NCBI RefSeq assembly: GCF_001424165.1
Contig: NZ_LMOJ01000023.1
Coordinates: forward strand, 124,001-188,000
Source of the DNA: Massilia sp. Leaf139
Lineage (GTDB): Bacteria > Pseudomonadota > Gammaproteobacteria > Burkholderiales > Burkholderiaceae_D
Length of the DNA stretch: 64,000 nt
Direction: 5' to 3'
Within the stretch, counting starts at the first letter, position 1. Each line of letters opens with the position of its first letter. The notes below the pieces were generated by a model. That model searched no databases, was not told the DNA's origin, and saw nothing but the letters and a program-made list of their open reading frames with translations. Both the position numbers and the translations under genes were made by a program. Positions 52,523-63,980 of the stretch are shown piece by piece.

Positions 52523-53703
52523 ATGGCCTCCAGTTCGTTCAGTGCGTTCGCCAGTTGCGCGACCTCGTCGTGGGTGTGCGCGGCCGACAGCGTCACGCGC
52601 AGGCGCGCCGTGCCCTGCGGGACAGTCGGCGGGCGGATCGCCGGCACCCACAGGCCGCGCGCATGCAAGGCCGCGGCCACACGCAGCGCCTCCTCGTTGG
52701 CGCCGATCAGGATCGGCTGGATCGGCGTCGCCGATACCGGCCGCTGCCAGCGCGTCAGCTTCAGTTCGGCGTCGAGCTGGGCGATCAGCACGGCCAGGTG
52801 GCTGCGCAGGCCCGCGCCTTCGTCGCTGGTGATGATGTCCAGGCTCGTTAACAGCGCATGGGCCAGCGCCGGCGGCGCCGCCGTCGTGTAGATGTAGGGA
52901 CGCGCGCGCTGGATCATCAGCTCGATCACGCTGGCGTGCGCCGCGATGAAGGCGCCGCCCACCCCAGCCGCTTTACCGAGGGTACCGACGTACACGAGGT
53001 TCGGTGAGCGCAAACCGAAGTGTTCGAGGGCGCCGCGTCCCTGCGCGCCGAGCACGCCGAAGCCGTGGGCGTCGTCGACCACCAGCCAGGCGCCGTGGCG
53101 CTCGCACAGGGCCAGCAGTTGCGGCAGCGGCGCGAGAATGCCGTCCATGCTGAAGACGGAATCGGTGGCGACGATTTTGACGGGCGCGCCGCTGGCCGCC
53201 AGCAAGGCGTCGAGCGCCGCCACGTCGCCGTGCGGATAGACGGTGACGCCGGCACGCGCCAGGCGCGCACCGTCGATCAGCGAGGCGTGGTTCAACGCCT
53301 CGGAAAAGATCATCGCATCGGCATCCTGCCCGAGCGCGGTCAGGACGGCCAGATTCGCCATGTAGCCGGTGCTGAAGTACAGCGCGCGCGCATCCTCGAT
53401 ATGGGGCGCGGCGAATTCGGCCAGGCGTTCTTCCAGGATGGCGTGGGCGCGGCTATGGCCGCTGATCAGGTGCGAGGCGCCGCTGCCGGCGCCGTAGAGT
53501 TGGGCGCCGGCGCGCAACGCTTCGACCACGCGCGGGTGCGCGGCCAGGCCAAGATAGTCGTTGCTGCAAAAGGCCAGCATGGCGCGGCCGTCGACCACCT
53601 GCAGCGGCGTGCAGCGGGTGTCGGCGATGCGCCGGCGCCGGATCAGGCTACCCTGTTCCAGCGCGGCCAGCTTGCGGTTGACGCTGTCGATCAAGTCCAT
53701 CAT
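52519..53703 (-). CDS. bioF: 8-amino-7-oxononanoate synthase
   Basis: PLP enzyme joining pimeloyl-ACP (or CoA) and alanine. 394 aa. [15 protein letters not shown] near residue 45, [30 protein letters not shown], and the PLP lysine in [16 protein letters not shown]. Ends [23 protein letters not shown]. Start at 53703 (ATGATGGAC) overlaps the bioA stop; the long open frame beyond is a shadow of bioA. Confidence 0.95.
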   Translation of the reverse strand: MMDLIDSVNRKLAALEQGSLIRRRRIADTRCTPLQVVDGRAMLAFCSNDYLGLAAHPRVVEALRAGAQLYGAGSGASHLISGHSRAHAILEERLAEFAAPHIEDARALYFSTGYMANLAVLTALGQDADAMIFSEALNHASLIDGARLARAGVTVYPHGDVAALDALLAASGAPVKIVATDSVFSMDGILAPLPQLLALCERHGAWLVVDDAHGFGVLGAQGRGALEHFGLRSPNLVYVGTLGKAAGVGGAFIAAHASVIELMIQRARPYIYTTAAPPALAHALLTSLDIITSDEGAGLRSHLAVLIAQLDAELKLTRWQRPVSATPIQPILIGANEEALRVAAALHARGLWVPAIRPPTVPQGTARLRVTLSAAHTHDEVAQLANALNELEAM

Positions 53704-55043
53704 GACCCTGCGATCACCGATTCGAACACCGATTTCACCCGCACGCCGAGCAGCTCGATTTCTTCCTCGTCGAGCACGTAGGGCGGCATCACGTAGACGG
53801 TGCGGCCGATCGGGCGCAGCAGCAGTTCGTTCTCGACGGCGCTGGTAAAGAAGCGGCGCGCGAAGGCGGCGGCGCGCGCCGGATCCGGCTCGATCGCGTC
53901 GAACGCGAAGATCATGCCGCGCTGGCGGAAATGATGGGTGCGCTCGTGCTCGGCCAGCGGCGCCATGGCGATGGTCAGCTTGGTCGCCAGCTCGCGGTTG
54001 CGGTTCAAGACGTCGTCGTCGCGGAAGATCTGCAGGGTCGCCAGAGCCGCGCGGCAGGCCAGCGCATTGCCCGTGTACGAGTGCGAGTGCAGGAAGCCGC
54101 GCGTGATGTCTTCGCTGTAGAAGGATTGGTAGATGGCGTCGGTGGTCAGCACCAGGGATAGCGGCAGGTAGCCGCCGCTGATGCCTTTCGACAGGCACAG
54201 GAAGTCCGGCCAGATCGCCGCCTGTTCGCAGGCGAAGAAGGTGCCGGTGCGGCCGCAGCCGACCGCGATCTCGTCGGCGATCAGGTGCACGTGGTGGCGG
54301 TCGCACAGTTCGCGCAGCAGTTCCAGATACAGCGGGTCGTACATCGCCATTCCGGTCGCGCACTGCACCAGCGGCTCGACGATCATGGCGGCGATCTTGT
54401 TGCCGCGCTCTTCGAACAGGCGTTCCACGTCTTTCAAGGCGCGGCGCGCCACGTCCTGGCTCGATTCGCCCTCAACGGCGTTGCGCGCGTCGGGCGAGGC
54501 CACCACGTGGGCGGCGCGCAGCAGCGGGCCGTAGGCATCCTTGAACAGCGGGACGTCGGTGACGCTGAGTGCGCCGATGGTCTCGCCGTGGTAGCTGCCC
54601 TGCAGGCAGACGAATTCCTGCTTGTCGCTGAAGCCGGCATTGCGCCAGGCGTGAAAACTCATCTTCATCGCGATCTCGACCGCCGAGGCGCCGTCGGACG
54701 CATAGAAGGCGTGGCCGAGCGCGTGGCCGGTGAGGGCGGCCAGCTGCTCCGACAGTTCGATCACCGGCTCATGCGTAAAACCGGCCAGCATCGCGTGCTC
54801 CAGCGTGTCGAGCTGCTCCTTCAGGGCCGCGTTGATGCGCGGATTGGCATGGCCGAACAGGTTCACCCACCAGGAGCTGATCGCGTCCAGGTAGCGTTTG
54901 CCTTCATGGTCGTACAGCCACGGCCCCTTGGCCCGCTGCACGGCGATCAGCGGCACCTCTTCGTGGTGCTGCATCTGCGTGCAGGGATGCCACACGCTGC
55001 GCAGGCTGCGTGCGATCCAGTCGGACGATGTCTGGTGCTTCAC
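53700..55043 (-). CDS. bioA: Adenosylmethionine-8-amino-7-oxononanoate aminotransferase
   Basis: PLP transaminase making 7,8-diaminopelargonate with S-adenosylmethionine as amino donor. 447 aa. [20 protein letters not shown] near residue 16 is the BioA-specific start. [54 protein letters not shown] and the PLP lysine in [18 protein letters not shown] follow. Begins 20 bases after liuC, with no room for a separate promoter and BirA operator. Confidence 0.96.
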   Translation of the reverse strand: MKHQTSSDWIARSLRSVWHPCTQMQHHEEVPLIAVQRAKGPWLYDHEGKRYLDAISSWWVNLFGHANPRINAALKEQLDTLEHAMLAGFTHEPVIELSEQLAALTGHALGHAFYASDGASAVEIAMKMSFHAWRNAGFSDKQEFVCLQGSYHGETIGALSVTDVPLFKDAYGPLLRAAHVVASPDARNAVEGESSQDVARRALKDVERLFEERGNKIAAMIVEPLVQCATGMAMYDPLYLELLRELCDRHHVHLIADEIAVGCGRTGTFFACEQAAIWPDFLCLSKGISGGYLPLSLVLTTDAIYQSFYSEDITRGFLHSHSYTGNALACRAALATLQIFRDDDVLNRNRELATKLTIAMAPLAEHERTHHFRQRGMIFAFDAIEPDPARAAAFARRFFTSAVENELLLRPIGRTVYVMPPYVLDEEEIELLGVRVKSVFESVIAGS

Positions 55044-55063
55044 GATGAATCCTCAATACCTTG

Positions 55064-55849
55064 CTAGTTGAGCCAGTTCGGCTTGCGTTTCTCGAGGAAG
55101 GAAGCCACGCCTTCGCGTCCTTCGGTCGAAGCGCGGATGGCCGCGATGCGCTCGGCGGTGTCTTGCAGCAGCGCGTCGGTGACGGGCTGGCCGACGACCT
55201 CGCGCACCAGCTTTTTCGCTTCCACGACGGCGTTCGGGCTGTTCGCGACCAGCGCTTTGACCAGGCCCGCCACCGTCGTATCGAGCGCGTCGGGCGCGAC
55301 CACTTCGTGCGCGAAACCCATGCGCAGCGCCGCGGCGGCGTCGAAACGCTCGGCCGTCAGGAAGTAGCGGCGCGCGGCCTGTTCGCCCATCGCCTTGATC
55401 ACATACGGCGAGATCGTCGCCGGGATCAGTCCGAGTTTGACTTCGGACAGGCAGAAGTTTACTCCTTCGGCCGCGACCACGATGTCGCAGGCCGCGACCA
55501 GGCCCATGCCGCCGGCATAACAGTCGCCCTGGACTTTCGCCACGGTCGGCTTCGGGCACAAATAAATCGTGCGCAGCATGTCGGCCAGGCGCGAGGCGTC
55601 GGCGCGGTTCTCGTCATGCGAGTAGCCGGCCATCTTCTTCATCCAATTCAGGTCGGCGCCGGCGCAAAAGGCCGGGCCGTTCGCGGCCAACACCACGGCG
55701 CGCACCAGTTCGTTGCGGCCGAGTTCATCGAAGGCCAGCGCCAGCTCGGCGATCGCCTGTTCATTAAAAGCGTTGCGCAGATCCGGACGGTTCAGGGTGA
55801 CGGTGGCGACCTTGTCGGCGATGCCGACCGTGAGGGTTTCGTAGTTCAT
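55064..55849 (-). CDS. liuC: Methylglutaconyl-CoA hydratase (enoyl-CoA hydratase family)
   Basis: Crotonase fold, 261 aa. VATVTLNRPDLRNAFNEQ near residue 14, LAANGPAFCAGADLNWMKKM with the oxyanion hole, VQGDCYAGGMGLVAACDIVVA, and LGLIPATISPYV. The glutamate usually found in the hydratase motif (SEVKLGLIPATI) is present. Hydrates 3-methylglutaconyl-CoA to HMG-CoA in leucine breakdown. Twelve bases after liuB. Confidence 0.94.
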   Translation of the reverse strand: MNYETLTVGIADKVATVTLNRPDLRNAFNEQAIAELALAFDELGRNELVRAVVLAANGPAFCAGADLNWMKKMAGYSHDENRADASRLADMLRTIYLCPKPTVAKVQGDCYAGGMGLVAACDIVVAAEGVNFCLSEVKLGLIPATISPYVIKAMGEQAARRYFLTAERFDAAAALRMGFAHEVVAPDALDTTVAGLVKALVANSPNAVVEAKKLVREVVGQPVTDALLQDTAERIAAIRASTEGREGVASFLEKRKPNWLN

Positions 55850-55861
55850 TTTTTACTTCCC

Positions 55862-57469
<1,608 letters not shown>

Positions 57470-57503
57470 GCCGTCCTCTATGTTGATCTGTTCTTGCTGT
57501 CTC

Positions 57504-57950
57504 TTACTTCGGAAATGTGCCGTCCAGATAGAACCAGCGCGGCTGGCCGCCGAGATCCGGGTCGGGTTCGCGCTGGAAGCGGCTCAGCTCGTGCAGCCGG
57601 TGCGCGCGGCCACCCACTTTATAACGCGCGACGAATTCCACAGTATCGCTATCTGGATGATCCGGCAATTCTGCTTTACGTTGACGTAAACGTAAAGCAG
57701 ATTTTATCTCCAAGCCGAGCCAGCGCAGCTGTTCGTCGGGGTCGAGGATGGCGTCTTGCGGGCGGGTGCTGGGGTGCCAGGTGGCGCGCAGATAGGCCTC
57801 GTCCCGCTGGGTATAGGCCGTATAGCGCGAACGCATCAGGGCCTCCGCTGTGGGCGGCAGCGCGTCGCCGGCGATGTACGGGCCGCAGCAGCTGGCCAGC
57901 GCGCCGCCGCCGCAGGGGCAGGGGGCGGAAGAGTGGGTCGGTGTGGACAT
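57504..57950 (-). CDS. ychJ: YchJ family protein with SEC-C-type N-terminus
   Basis: 148 aa. N-terminal zinc-type SEC-C motif [18 protein letters not shown], then [31 protein letters not shown] and, at the end, [23 protein letters not shown]. This is the UPF0225/YchJ pattern; function unknown. A low-GC patch in the middle holds a perfect 13-base inverted repeat encoding [12 protein letters not shown], in a region that is variable in the family. Confidence 0.92.
   Translation of the reverse strand: MSTPTHSSAPCPCGGGALASCCGPYIAGDALPPTAEALMRSRYTAYTQRDEAYLRATWHPSTRPQDAILDPDEQLRWLGLEIKSALRLRQRKAELPDHPDSDTVEFVARYKVGGRAHRLHELSRFQREPDPDLGGQPRWFYLDGTFPK
57670..57701. repeat. Perfect 13-base inverted repeat inside ychJ
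   Basis: TCTGCTTTACGTT (57670-57682) and AACGTAAAGCAGA (57689-57701) are exact reverse complements with a six-base loop GACGTA. The patch is AT-rich against the surrounding coding sequence and in frame, so the gene stays open. Confidence 0.8.
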
Positions 57951-58006
57951 CCCGCGATTATCCGCGATTTTGGCAGGCGCCGACGTGGCTGCGAACCCGG
58001 CGCTGC

Positions 58007-60070
58007 CTACAATGTGTGCAGCGACACCGTAAACGTGCTGCCCTTGCCTGCACCTTCGCTATGGGCCGTCACCGTGCCGCCATGCAAACCAACCACGTTT
58101 TTCACCAGCGCCAGGCCGATGCCGAGTCCGCCCTGCGAACGGTCCGGCGTGCGTTCCGCCTGCGTGAACAGGTCGAACACCTGCGGCAATAGCAGGCTGT
58201 CGATGCCGATCCCGTTGTCCTGTACGCGGATGCGCACCTGGCTGCCCTCGCGCTCGACGGCCAGCAGGATGCGCCCGCCGCGCGGCGTGTACTTGGCCGC
58301 ATTGTTGAGCAGGTTGGCGACCACCTGCACCAGCCGGTTCGGATCGCCCATGACCCTGGCGTCATCGGCCGCCTGGTGGATGACCAGGGCGTGTTCGCGC
58401 GCCTCGATCAGGGGCCGCGACTGTTCGACGGCGCTGCGGATGGTGGCGTCGATGTCGACCTCGACCTGCTCCAGCTGGATCAGGCCGCGCGTCACGCGCG
58501 AGATGTCGAGCAAATCATCCACCAGCGAGGTCATGTGCCTGACCTGGCGGCTGATGACTTCACTGGAGCGGCGCACCCGGGCCTCGTCGAAGCTGCCGAT
58601 TTTCAGCAGTTCGGCGGCCGAGGCGATCGGCGCCAGGGGATTGCGCAGCTCGTGCGCGAGCATGGCGAGGAATTCGTCCTTGCGCCGATCCTGCTCTTTC
58701 AGCGAACTGTAGAGACGGGCGTTTTCGAAGCCGTTGGCGGCGATCGAGGCCAGCTGCACCAGGATCGCTTCGTCCTGTTCGGTGAACTCGCCCTCGCACC
58801 TGTCCGAGGCCTGGATCAGGCCGATGTTCTTGCCCTTGCGGTCGACCAGGGGCACGGCCAGCCAGCCGCGGATCGGCGGATGCTGCGCCGCGTGCGCACC
58901 GAAACCCTTCCAGGCCGGATGGGCTTCCAGCTCGGCCTGGGTCAGGCGCAGGGTCTGGTTGGTTCGGCACACATGGGCATAGATGCCGCTGCCGTCCGGT
59001 TTGACCTCAAAGCTGCGGTAGCGCGCGTACTTGTCCGACATCGAGATCGCATTGATCTCCTGGGCGCCGCCGACGTTGAGCGACACCACCGCCTGGTGCA
59101 CTTCGAGGATGTCGCGCACCACCTCGACCAGCCCGGCGGCGATGTCCTGGCTCGAGAGCGCGCTGCCGAGCGTGCGCGAAGCCTGCGCCACCTTCACCAG
59201 CAAGGCCGAATGGCGCTGCTCGCGTCCCAGCCGCTCGGCCAGTTCGGCCTGGGCCGTGACCATCTCGTGGATGTCCTTGTTCGAGCCGATCCACTCGCGC
59301 ACCGCGCCGTCGGCGTCCAGGATCGGCACGCCCTTCACCGCCGTCCAGCGGTAGCTGCCGTCGCGCTGGCGCAGGCGGTAGTTGATCTCGTAGACGGAAC
59401 CGGTGGCGGCGCAATCGAGCCAGGTGCGGCGCGCCAGTTCGCGGTCGTCGGGGTGCACGGCGTCGAGCCAGCCGTATTCCTTCCACTCCGCGTAGCTCTG
59501 GCCGGTGACTTCGCGCCAGGTCGGCGAATCCTCCAGCACGCGGCCGTCGGGCGTGGTGCTCCAGATGATCTGGGACGTCGCCATCACGAGCGAGCGGAAG
59601 CGCTCTTCACGCTCACGCAGGGCTTGTTCGGCTGCCACCCGTTCGGTGATGTCCTCGTGCATCAGCATCAGTTCGAGGATGCGGCCATCGGCATCCTTGA
59701 TCGGGTGCGCGCGCGCCGTCACCCAGCGCGCGCGGCCGCTGCCGCCGAGGACGACGACGTCGTAATAAATGGCGGGAATTTCGACCGATTCCCCGGCCAG
59801 TGCGCGCCGCAGGTAGCCGACGATGCCGCTGTCGATCAGCTGCTGGTCGCTCAGCAGGTTATAGGCGTCGCTCAGGACAAAGGCGTGCAGATCGGTGCCG
59901 GCGCGGATCTCCCACAGGTCTTCCCAGGCCTGGTTCACGCGCAGGGTGCGGCCGTCGGGGCGCACGATCTGGATGCTGGTGGGCGCCTGCTCGAACAGTT
60001 CCCGGAACCGCGTCTCGGAACTGGGATGCTGGTCGAGTCCTGGCAAGGTGGGTGTGGAGTTGATCGACAT
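58007..60070 (-). CDS. PAS-PAS-GAF sensor histidine kinase, soluble
   Basis: 687 aa without membrane helices. PAS domains at about 20-145 and 155-272 (the second with [16 protein letters not shown] and [13 protein letters not shown]), a GAF domain about 290-455 ([22 protein letters not shown]), HisKA with H473 ([15 protein letters not shown]) and an ATPase domain with [17 protein letters not shown] and [11 protein letters not shown]. All kinase boxes intact. No receiver, output domain or adjacent response regulator gene, so the partner is elsewhere. Signal unknown; a cytosolic small molecule or redox cue is plausible. Confidence 0.93.
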   Translation of the reverse strand: MSINSTPTLPGLDQHPSSETRFRELFEQAPTSIQIVRPDGRTLRVNQAWEDLWEIRAGTDLHAFVLSDAYNLLSDQQLIDSGIVGYLRRALAGESVEIPAIYYDVVVLGGSGRARWVTARAHPIKDADGRILELMLMHEDITERVAAEQALREREERFRSLVMATSQIIWSTTPDGRVLEDSPTWREVTGQSYAEWKEYGWLDAVHPDDRELARRTWLDCAATGSVYEINYRLRQRDGSYRWTAVKGVPILDADGAVREWIGSNKDIHEMVTAQAELAERLGREQRHSALLVKVAQASRTLGSALSSQDIAAGLVEVVRDILEVHQAVVSLNVGGAQEINAISMSDKYARYRSFEVKPDGSGIYAHVCRTNQTLRLTQAELEAHPAWKGFGAHAAQHPPIRGWLAVPLVDRKGKNIGLIQASDRCEGEFTEQDEAILVQLASIAANGFENARLYSSLKEQDRRKDEFLAMLAHELRNPLAPIASAAELLKIGSFDEARVRRSSEVISRQVRHMTSLVDDLLDISRVTRGLIQLEQVEVDIDATIRSAVEQSRPLIEAREHALVIHQAADDARVMGDPNRLVQVVANLLNNAAKYTPRGGRILLAVEREGSQVRIRVQDNGIGIDSLLLPQVFDLFTQAERTPDRSQGGLGIGLALVKNVVGLHGGTVTAHSEGAGKGSTFTVSLHTL

Positions 60071-60184
60071 GGAGTCCGGGCACCGCGACCGCGCGGGCCG
60101 TCAGGGAATTATTGTTATGCGCGGCATGATGTCATAGTTTTACGCCGCCTGCTCGACTATTACGGCGGGCGGCGCTCCCCGTGC

Positions 60185-61243
60185 TCAGTGCAATTGAAAC
60201 TCGTCGGTCGCCACGAATAGATCCCAGCACGCGATGAACAGGGCGGCGATCACCGGGCCGATCACGAAGCCGTTCAGCCCGAACAAGGCCATGCCGCCGA
60301 TGGTCGACAGCAGCACCAGGTAGTCCGGCATCTTGGTGTCCTTGCCGACCAGGACGGGACGCAGCACGTTGTCGACCAGGCCGATCACGATCACGCCGAA
60401 AGCGATCAGCACCACGCCCTGCCAGACGGCGCCCGTCACCAGGAAATAAATCGCCACCGGCGCCCAGACGATGGCCGCGCCCACCGCCGGCAGCAGCGAC
60501 AGGAAAGCCATCACCACCGCCCACAGCAGCGGCGCCTGCACGTCCAGGAACCAGAAGATCAGCCCGCCGAGCGCGCCTTGCGCGGCCGCCACCAGCACAT
60601 TGCCCTTCACGGTGGCGCGGATCACGGTCGTGAAATTGGTGAACAGGCGCTGCTTGTACTTGCTGCCCAGCGGGAAGGCGTGCTTGATGCGGGTCGCCAG
60701 CGACTGGCCGTCGCGCAGCAGGAAGAACAGCAGATACAGCATCACGAACAGCCCGACCAGGAAGTCGAAGGTTTTACTGCCGATGTTGAGCGCCTGGCGC
60801 GCCACCGTCTGGCTGACTTGCGCCGCGCCTTCCGACAGCTTTTGCTGGAGCGAAGCGAGATCGGTCAGCTCGAAGCGCTCGAGCAGATTGACCATCCACT
60901 GCGGCAGCGAATGCACGATGCGCAGGAAATAGGCGCCGAAATCGATCTGGCCCGAACCGATCATCGCGTAGACGGCAAGCGCCTGCTTGACCAGCGAGGC
61001 CGTGATCAGCGACAGCGGCAGGATCACCATCACGATGATGAGCAAGAGCGCGATCAGGGCCGCCGGCGTCGGCTTGTACTTGGTGGCGCGCAGCAGGCGC
61101 CGGTACAGCGGCGCGAACAGGATCGCCAGCACGACGCCCCAGAACACGGCGCCGGAATACGGCAGCAGGATCCAGCCGAAGGCGAGGGTGACGAAGGCCA
61201 GCAGGAACAGGAAGACTTTTTGCTGCAGGGTGTACTGGGTCAT
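60185..61243 (-). CDS. AI-2E family transporter
   Basis: 352 aa polytopic membrane protein. Paired N-terminal helices (VFLFLLAFVTLAFGWILLPYSGAVFWGVVLAILFAPLY), a central cytoplasmic or periplasmic domain with amphipathic helices, then several C-terminal helices ending VLLSTIGGMALFGLNGFVIGPVIAALFIACWD, the conserved GxFGxxGxxxGP signature. Members include YdiK/PerM/TqsA; they export autoinducer-2 or act as antiporters. Substrate cannot be decided from sequence. Confidence 0.92.
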   Translation of the reverse strand: MTQYTLQQKVFLFLLAFVTLAFGWILLPYSGAVFWGVVLAILFAPLYRRLLRATKYKPTPAALIALLLIIVMVILPLSLITASLVKQALAVYAMIGSGQIDFGAYFLRIVHSLPQWMVNLLERFELTDLASLQQKLSEGAAQVSQTVARQALNIGSKTFDFLVGLFVMLYLLFFLLRDGQSLATRIKHAFPLGSKYKQRLFTNFTTVIRATVKGNVLVAAAQGALGGLIFWFLDVQAPLLWAVVMAFLSLLPAVGAAIVWAPVAIYFLVTGAVWQGVVLIAFGVIVIGLVDNVLRPVLVGKDTKMPDYLVLLSTIGGMALFGLNGFVIGPVIAALFIACWDLFVATDEFQLH

Positions 61244-61295
61244 GATGCCGATGCTCTTTTTATAATGTTGGGCTCATGATAGTGCATCGCACCGG

Positions 61296-62537
61296 TCAGC
61301 GCCTCAGCGCCAGCATCTCGAGCGCAAACGGCGGCGCTTTCCCTTGCATCAGATCGGCCAGCACGCGCGCCGTGCCCGCGGCAAACGTAAAACCAAGCGG
61401 CCCGTGGCCGACGTTCAGCCACAGGTTCGACAGCGAGGTCGCGCCGATGAGGGGCGCGCTGTTGGGCGTGGCCGGACGCAGGCCGGCCCAGGCCGAAATG
61501 CGTTCGTAGTCGGCCGCGTGCGGCATGGTCTCGCGCACCTGCCGCGTCAGGCTGCCGATGCGTTTCGGGTTCAGGCGCAGGTCTTCGCCGACCATGTCGA
61601 CCATCGCCGCCACGCGCAGCTTGTCGCCGATGCGCGCATACAGGACTTTGCGCTCGAAATCGGTCACGCTGATCTCGGGCGCGGTATCGCCCGCACGGAT
61701 CGGCGCCGTCAGACTATAGCCTTTCAAGGGATACAGGGGCAGCTTGACGCCGGCATGCGCGGCCAGGTTGCGGCTTTCGATGCCGGCCGCCAGCACGAAG
61801 GCGTCGCCGCCGATCGCCCCGACGTTCGTGTCCAGGCCCACGACCTTGCCGCCGGTGGCGGCAATGCCCAGCACCTCGGCCTGCACGAAGCCTTTGAATA
61901 AGGGATGGGCGCGCACGCGCTCGGCCAGCTTGAGGCAGAAGGCGTGGCAGTCGGCCACCGCTTCGCCGCCGTTATAGATGCCGCCGGCCAGCTGCGAACG
62001 CGCCGCGCCCAGGGCCGGTTCGCGCGCTGCGCATTCGGCGCCGCTCCAGATTTCGCCGGCAGTGGCCTTGCCGGCCGCCTGCTCGAACACCTTCGAGGAA
62101 CGGTAGACGACCAGTTTGCCGGCGTCGCGCCAGGCGAAATCGTCGGGAGAGACGATGTTGTCGAGCTGCTTCATGCCGGCGCGCGAGAGTTCGCCCAGTT
62201 CCAGCAGTTTCGCCGTGGTGCGGCGGTTCGCCGCCGCCGTGCACTGGCCGAGGAAGCTGGCCAGCCAGCGCCACTGGCGCAAGTCGAACTCCGGCCTGAA
62301 GCGCAGCGGGCCGTGTTCCTGGAACAGCCAGGAAATCGCCTTCAGGGGCACGCCGGCATCGGCCAGGGGCGAGACATAGCGGTAGCTCAGCTGGCCGCCA
62401 TTGGCGCCGCTGGCCCCGCTCGCCACCTGCGGCGCGCGCTCGACCACGGTCACGCCGAAGCCCGCTTCCAGCAGCCACCAGGCCGAGGTCAGGCCCACCA
62501 CGCCGCCGCCGATGACGATTACTTGCTGCTTCCCCAT
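61296..62537 (-). CDS. dadA: D-amino acid dehydrogenase small subunit
   Basis: FAD enzyme that deaminates D-amino acids (chiefly D-alanine) at the inner membrane. 413 aa. FAD motif VIVIGGGVVGLTSAWWLLEAGFGVTVVE near residue 6, SGASGANGGQLSYRYVSPLADAG near residue 43, and C-terminal GLRPATPNSAPLIG and LNVGHGPLGFTFAAGTARVLADLM. Complete (E. coli about 432 aa). No alanine racemase gene is adjacent. The leader has tandem decamers and no strong Shine-Dalgarno. Confidence 0.92.
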   Translation of the reverse strand: MGKQQVIVIGGGVVGLTSAWWLLEAGFGVTVVERAPQVASGASGANGGQLSYRYVSPLADAGVPLKAISWLFQEHGPLRFRPEFDLRQWRWLASFLGQCTAAANRRTTAKLLELGELSRAGMKQLDNIVSPDDFAWRDAGKLVVYRSSKVFEQAAGKATAGEIWSGAECAAREPALGAARSQLAGGIYNGGEAVADCHAFCLKLAERVRAHPLFKGFVQAEVLGIAATGGKVVGLDTNVGAIGGDAFVLAAGIESRNLAAHAGVKLPLYPLKGYSLTAPIRAGDTAPEISVTDFERKVLYARIGDKLRVAAMVDMVGEDLRLNPKRIGSLTRQVRETMPHAADYERISAWAGLRPATPNSAPLIGATSLSNLWLNVGHGPLGFTFAAGTARVLADLMQGKAPPFALEMLALRR

Positions 62538-62546
62538 ATGTTATTT

Positions 62547-62566
62547 GCTGACATTAGCTGACATAA
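62547..62566. repeat. Tandem decamer upstream of dadA
   Basis: GCTGACATTA followed directly by GCTGACATAA, 9 of 10 identical, ending 10-29 bases before the dadA ATG. Spaced one helical turn apart, it could be a regulator site. Confidence 0.5.
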
Positions 62567-62655
62567 GGGAAGAGCTTAGGGGCAGGCGGCGCCGGGGGCC
62601 AATGAAAGTGGAAGGTCACGCCATAACCAACGGTGATGAGGATTTTGGTGAACAT
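62554..62655 (-). pseudogene. Short ORF carrying a 21-base copy of the liuD start
   Basis: 33 codons, MFTKILITVGYGVTFHFH..., starting on the last base of the serine hydrolase stop (TGATG) and ending inside the tandem decamer. Its first 21 bases (62655-62635) are identical to the start of liuD (50592-50572), encoding MFTKILI; homology stops there. The rest is proline-rich and unlike any family I know. Best read as a relic of a duplicated carboxylase 5' end; translation is possible but unproven. Confidence 0.45.
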
Positions 62656-63980
62656 CAGCCCTGGGCGGCGATCGTATGCCGGTACAGGCTCGTCAGGATG
62701 CGTTCCTCGAAGCGCGCCAGGGCAGAGTATTGCCCCGGCTCCAGGGCCGGGTCGACCGAGCTGCCGCCGACCAGCACGATCATGCCATTTCTCCGTTGGG
62801 CATCGAAGGCGAACACCGAGCGCAGGCCGTAGGCGTCGCCCAGGTGGCCGGCCGCATCGAAACCCTCGACCAGGCGCCGCCCCGGCACGTCCGGAAACTG
62901 GGCGTTACCCAGACCCCAGTCGTGGAAGAAGCCGCCCATGGTGTCGCCATTGATTCCCTTGCCGTCGGCCGACCACTGGCGCGCGAACATGCGCGCCAGG
63001 GTCGCCGGCTGCAGGATGCGCTGGCCCGCGTGCAGGCCGCCGTTCATCAGCATCAGCATCAATGTGCCGAGGCCGCGCGCGGAAATGCGCAGGCCGCCCG
63101 TGGGGCTGAAGGGCGTGGCATTCTCTCCGATCACATAGCGCTCGATGCCGGGCGGCGCACTCGGCGCCTTGGCGCGCACATCGTCGACTTGCGCGATCCA
63201 GGGGCCGCTTGCATCCCAGATCTCGGTGTCCGTGGTGCGCTTGCGGTAGAGGGTGGCGAGATTGGCCAATGCCGCCGGCGGCAGTTCGGCCACGTTGTAG
63301 CCGGCATCCAGCCCGAGTGGGCGCAGCAGCAGGCGGCCCATCAGCCGGTCGAAACGCTCGCCCGTCACCCGCTCCATCAGGGTGCCGATCAGGCCCCAGC
63401 CGAGGTTGCAATACGTGAAATACTCGCCGGGGCCGGCTCGATTGGCCCACATCGCCCCTGTGCCGTACAACCTGGCGCCCGGCGTCAGCACCTCTTTCAA
63501 GGTGCTGCCGGCGGGGAAGGAGTAGCCGCCGTCGTCGCGCAGCGAGGCCGTGTGCGTGAGCAGGTGACGCAGGGTGATGGCGCGCTCCGGGAAATGCGGG
63601 TTGCGCACACTAAAACCCAGGTAGGCGGAAACATCGGTGTCGAGCTCGACCTTGCCTGCTTCGATCAGGCGCATCAAACCCAGGGTCGTGACCATTTTGG
63701 AGACCGAGGCGATCCGATACAGGGTGTCCCGGTTCGCCGGCAAGGCCGGCGCCGGCTGCGCGCCGCTGTCGATCCAGCGCGCGCCGAAGCCGGCTTCATA
63801 GACGATTTCGCCGGCGCGGATGGCCAGTACCGACAGGCTGGCCAGCTGGCAGGCGGGATCGTGCACGATCCCATTCAGCTCGCGCTCGACGGCCGGATGC
63901 GCGACCAGCATGCCCGCGAATCCTGGCTTGAACGCCCCGAGCAGGGCCATGCCGAGTAGCGTCCTCCTGTAATCATTCAT
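62655..63980 (-). CDS. Secreted serine hydrolase, class C beta-lactamase / esterase family
   Basis: 441 aa. A signal peptide-like start (TLLGMALLGAFKPGFA) points to the periplasm. Active-site motifs of the penicillin-binding fold are SVSK (SxxK, near residue 92, RIASVSKMVTTL), YCN (FTYCNLGWGLIGTLMERVTG) and HDWGLGNAQFP in the third-motif region. YRKRTTDTEIWD and a FSPTGGLRISARGLGTLM stretch are as in EstB-type esterases. Either an esterase or D-peptidase; beta-lactamase activity is less likely without the KTG box. AAGGAG precedes the start at 63980. Confidence 0.88.
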   Translation of the reverse strand: MNDYRRTLLGMALLGAFKPGFAGMLVAHPAVERELNGIVHDPACQLASLSVLAIRAGEIVYEAGFGARWIDSGAQPAPALPANRDTLYRIASVSKMVTTLGLMRLIEAGKVELDTDVSAYLGFSVRNPHFPERAITLRHLLTHTASLRDDGGYSFPAGSTLKEVLTPGARLYGTGAMWANRAGPGEYFTYCNLGWGLIGTLMERVTGERFDRLMGRLLLRPLGLDAGYNVAELPPAALANLATLYRKRTTDTEIWDASGPWIAQVDDVRAKAPSAPPGIERYVIGENATPFSPTGGLRISARGLGTLMLMLMNGGLHAGQRILQPATLARMFARQWSADGKGINGDTMGGFFHDWGLGNAQFPDVPGRRLVEGFDAAGHLGDAYGLRSVFAFDAQRRNGMIVLVGGSSVDPALEPGQYSALARFEERILTSLYRHTIAAQG

